64,000 nucleotides of DNA, taken from positions 310,001 through 374,000 of the forward strand of contig NZ_CP156660.1 of NCBI RefSeq assembly GCF_039851975.1. The letters are read 5' to 3'. The position numbers were made by a program, and so were the translations under genes. Shown in pieces: positions 63,116 through 64,000 of this stretch. The notes beneath the pieces were generated by a model. That model searched no databases, was not told the DNA's origin, and was given only the letters and a program-made list of their open reading frames with translations. Position 1 is the stretch's first letter. Every line of letters starts with the position of its first letter. Source of the stretch: Desulfoscipio sp. XC116. GTDB taxonomy: Bacteria; Bacillota; Desulfotomaculia; Desulfotomaculales; Desulfallaceae.

Positions 63116-64000
63116 GTGACTGCAAAAAAAACCGGTTATTACTGCCAGGAGTGCGGTCATTTTACTCTCCGCTGGATGGGCCGTTGCGCCGGTTGTGGGG
63201 CTTGGAACACTTATGTGGAAGAGGTTTGTGCACCTGCGCGGCGCCGCCGGGCGGCGGAGTGCCCGGAAGAGCCCCGTCCTCTTATTGAAGTTCCGCCGGT
63301 GGACAGTGAACGCCGCTCTACAGGTATGGCTGAATTAAATCGTGTGCTGGGTGGCGGTTTGGTGCCGGGTTCATTAATTTTACTGGGCGGTGATCCGGGC
63401 ATTGGTAAATCCACTTTGCTTTTGCAGGTAGCCGGCGCTGTTGGTTCCGCGGGTCACCGGGTGCTTTACGTATCGGGGGAAGAGTCACCCCAGCAAATTA
63501 AACTGCGTGCCGACCGGCTTGGGGTAAACGGCGCCGAGCTTTACGTTTATCCCCAAACTGATCTGGAGGACGTGGAAGATCAGTTGGTTAAGGTGAACCC
63601 TTTACTGGTGGTAGTGGATTCCATTCAGACTATGTACTTATCCCATGTTGCATCCGCCCCCGGCAGTGTGAGTCAGGTGCGGGAGTGTACCGCCCGTCTT
63701 ATGCAGCTGGCCAAAAAACAGTCGGTATCTATTTTTGTTGTGGGGCATGTAACCAAGGAGGGGATGATTGCCGGTCCCCGGGTGATGGAGCACATGGTGG
63801 ACGTGGTTTTATACTTTGAAGGTGAGCGCCGCCAGACATTTAGGATATTGCGCGGAGTGAAAAACCGTTTCGGCTCTACCAATGAAATCGGTGTTTTTGA
63901 AATGTCCGGCGCCGGTTTGCGGGAAGTGTCCAATCCGTCCTCTTTCTTCTTAATGGATCATGTCCACCGGGATATGGCCGGTACGGTGGTGGTGCCGACA
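63116..64000 (+). CDS. radA: DNA repair protein RadA (C-terminal part beyond the window)
   Basis: RadA is a RecA-like branch-migration and repair protein. The 295 codons present show the zinc finger YYCQECGHFTLRWMGRCAGC (about 8-27), the Walker A GGDPGIGKSTLLLQ near 91, the VSGEESPQQIKLRADRLG segment, Walker B LLVVVDSIQT near 163 and the RadA signature KNRFGSTNEIGVFEM near 247. GTG 63116 follows GGGAG by eight bases. The Lon-like end lies outside the window. Confidence 0.95.
   Translation, partial: MTAKKTGYYCQECGHFTLRWMGRCAGCGAWNTYVEEVCAPARRRRAAECPEEPRPLIEVPPVDSERRSTGMAELNRVLGGGLVPGSLILLGGDPGIGKSTLLLQVAGAVGSAGHRVLYVSGEESPQQIKLRADRLGVNGAELYVYPQTDLEDVEDQLVKVNPLLVVVDSIQTMYLSHVASAPGSVSQVRECTARLMQLAKKQSVSIFVVGHVTKEGMIAGPRVMEHMVDVVLYFEGERRQTFRILRGVKNRFGSTNEIGVFEMSGAGLREVSNPSSFFLMDHVHRDMAGTVVVPT

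Overview
The window looks like chromosomal DNA of a strictly anaerobic, spore-former-type Clostridia of the Desulfotomaculum/Pelotomaculum group (Peptococcaceae sense). This is inference from gene content and order. The supporting features are a selenocysteine formate dehydrogenase like that of Moorella, a Desulfovibrio-type molybdenum aldehyde oxidoreductase module, panC-panD, nadA-nadB-nadC, birA-bioY-coaX-dusB, greA-lysS, and the Firmicute ctsR-mcsA-mcsB-clpC-radA operon.

Layout. (1) 1-6.8 kb: the end of a MATE exporter gene, then selenoprotein fdhA (one gene read through an in-frame TGA with a SECIS hairpin), moeA, and a second MoeA-like protein behind a long structured leader with its own consensus promoter. 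(2) 6.9-19.4 kb: a compact co-directional module around the molybdenum aldehyde oxidoreductase (mop). It encodes a flavin/Fe-S/CCG protein, a small CxxC protein, a methyltransferase, a C-GCAxxG-C-C protein, a radical SAM protein (TrsS family), an AMP-dependent CoA ligase, an XdhC-like protein, a MobA-like nucleotidyltransferase fused to an HD domain, and a histidine phosphatase. This order matches the Desulfovibrio DVU_1551-1559 families as I remember them, and looks like a maturation and electron-transfer set for the oxidoreductase. (3) 19.4-30.9 kb: an accessory island with different sequence style. It holds a MalT-type LuxR regulator, a tandem DUF2442-like protein, two micro-ORFs (one a double-glycine-leader peptide), a giant exported beta-helix/S-layer protein broken by a deletion and frameshift, a toxin-antitoxin pair, a Ca-lectin-like protein with a DUF6765 protein, a LigD phosphoesterase-domain protein, and gene debris. 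Short pieces of the LuxR and S-layer genes recur at 27.85, 29.62 and 30.91 kb, so the island carries the scar of a tandem duplication followed by deletions. (4) 30.9-36.4 kb: a DUF364 protein, a ModABC/Wtp-type molybdate or tungstate transporter, and a HTH plus periplasmic-binding-domain regulator that probably senses the oxyanion or cofactor. This fits the Mo/W enzymes at 1-19 kb.

(5) 36.4-53.8 kb: housekeeping metabolism: an ALDH7-type dehydrogenase, a DUF1540 protein, an amidohydrolase, pantothenate (panC, panD), NAD (nadABC), biotin (birA, bioY with a BirA box), CoA (coaX), dusB, a Xre-type regulator next to a protein resembling cyanobacterial acyl-ACP reductase, greA and lysS. (6) 53.9-58.1 kb: tRNA-Ile, tRNA-Ala and tRNA-Asn separated by a GNAT gene and degraded genes, a broken TA pair, then a Gx transporter, a NusG-domain-II protein and ApbE. 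(7) 58.3-64 kb: ctsR-mcsA-mcsB-clpC and the start of radA.

The best candidates for something undescribed are the island unit at 19.4-29.7 kb (LuxR, double DUF2442, GG-leader micropeptide, giant surface protein, and a second unit carrying the same 5' and 3' flanks) and the TrsS/Mop module. All family names come from recognising motifs in translations. No search was run.
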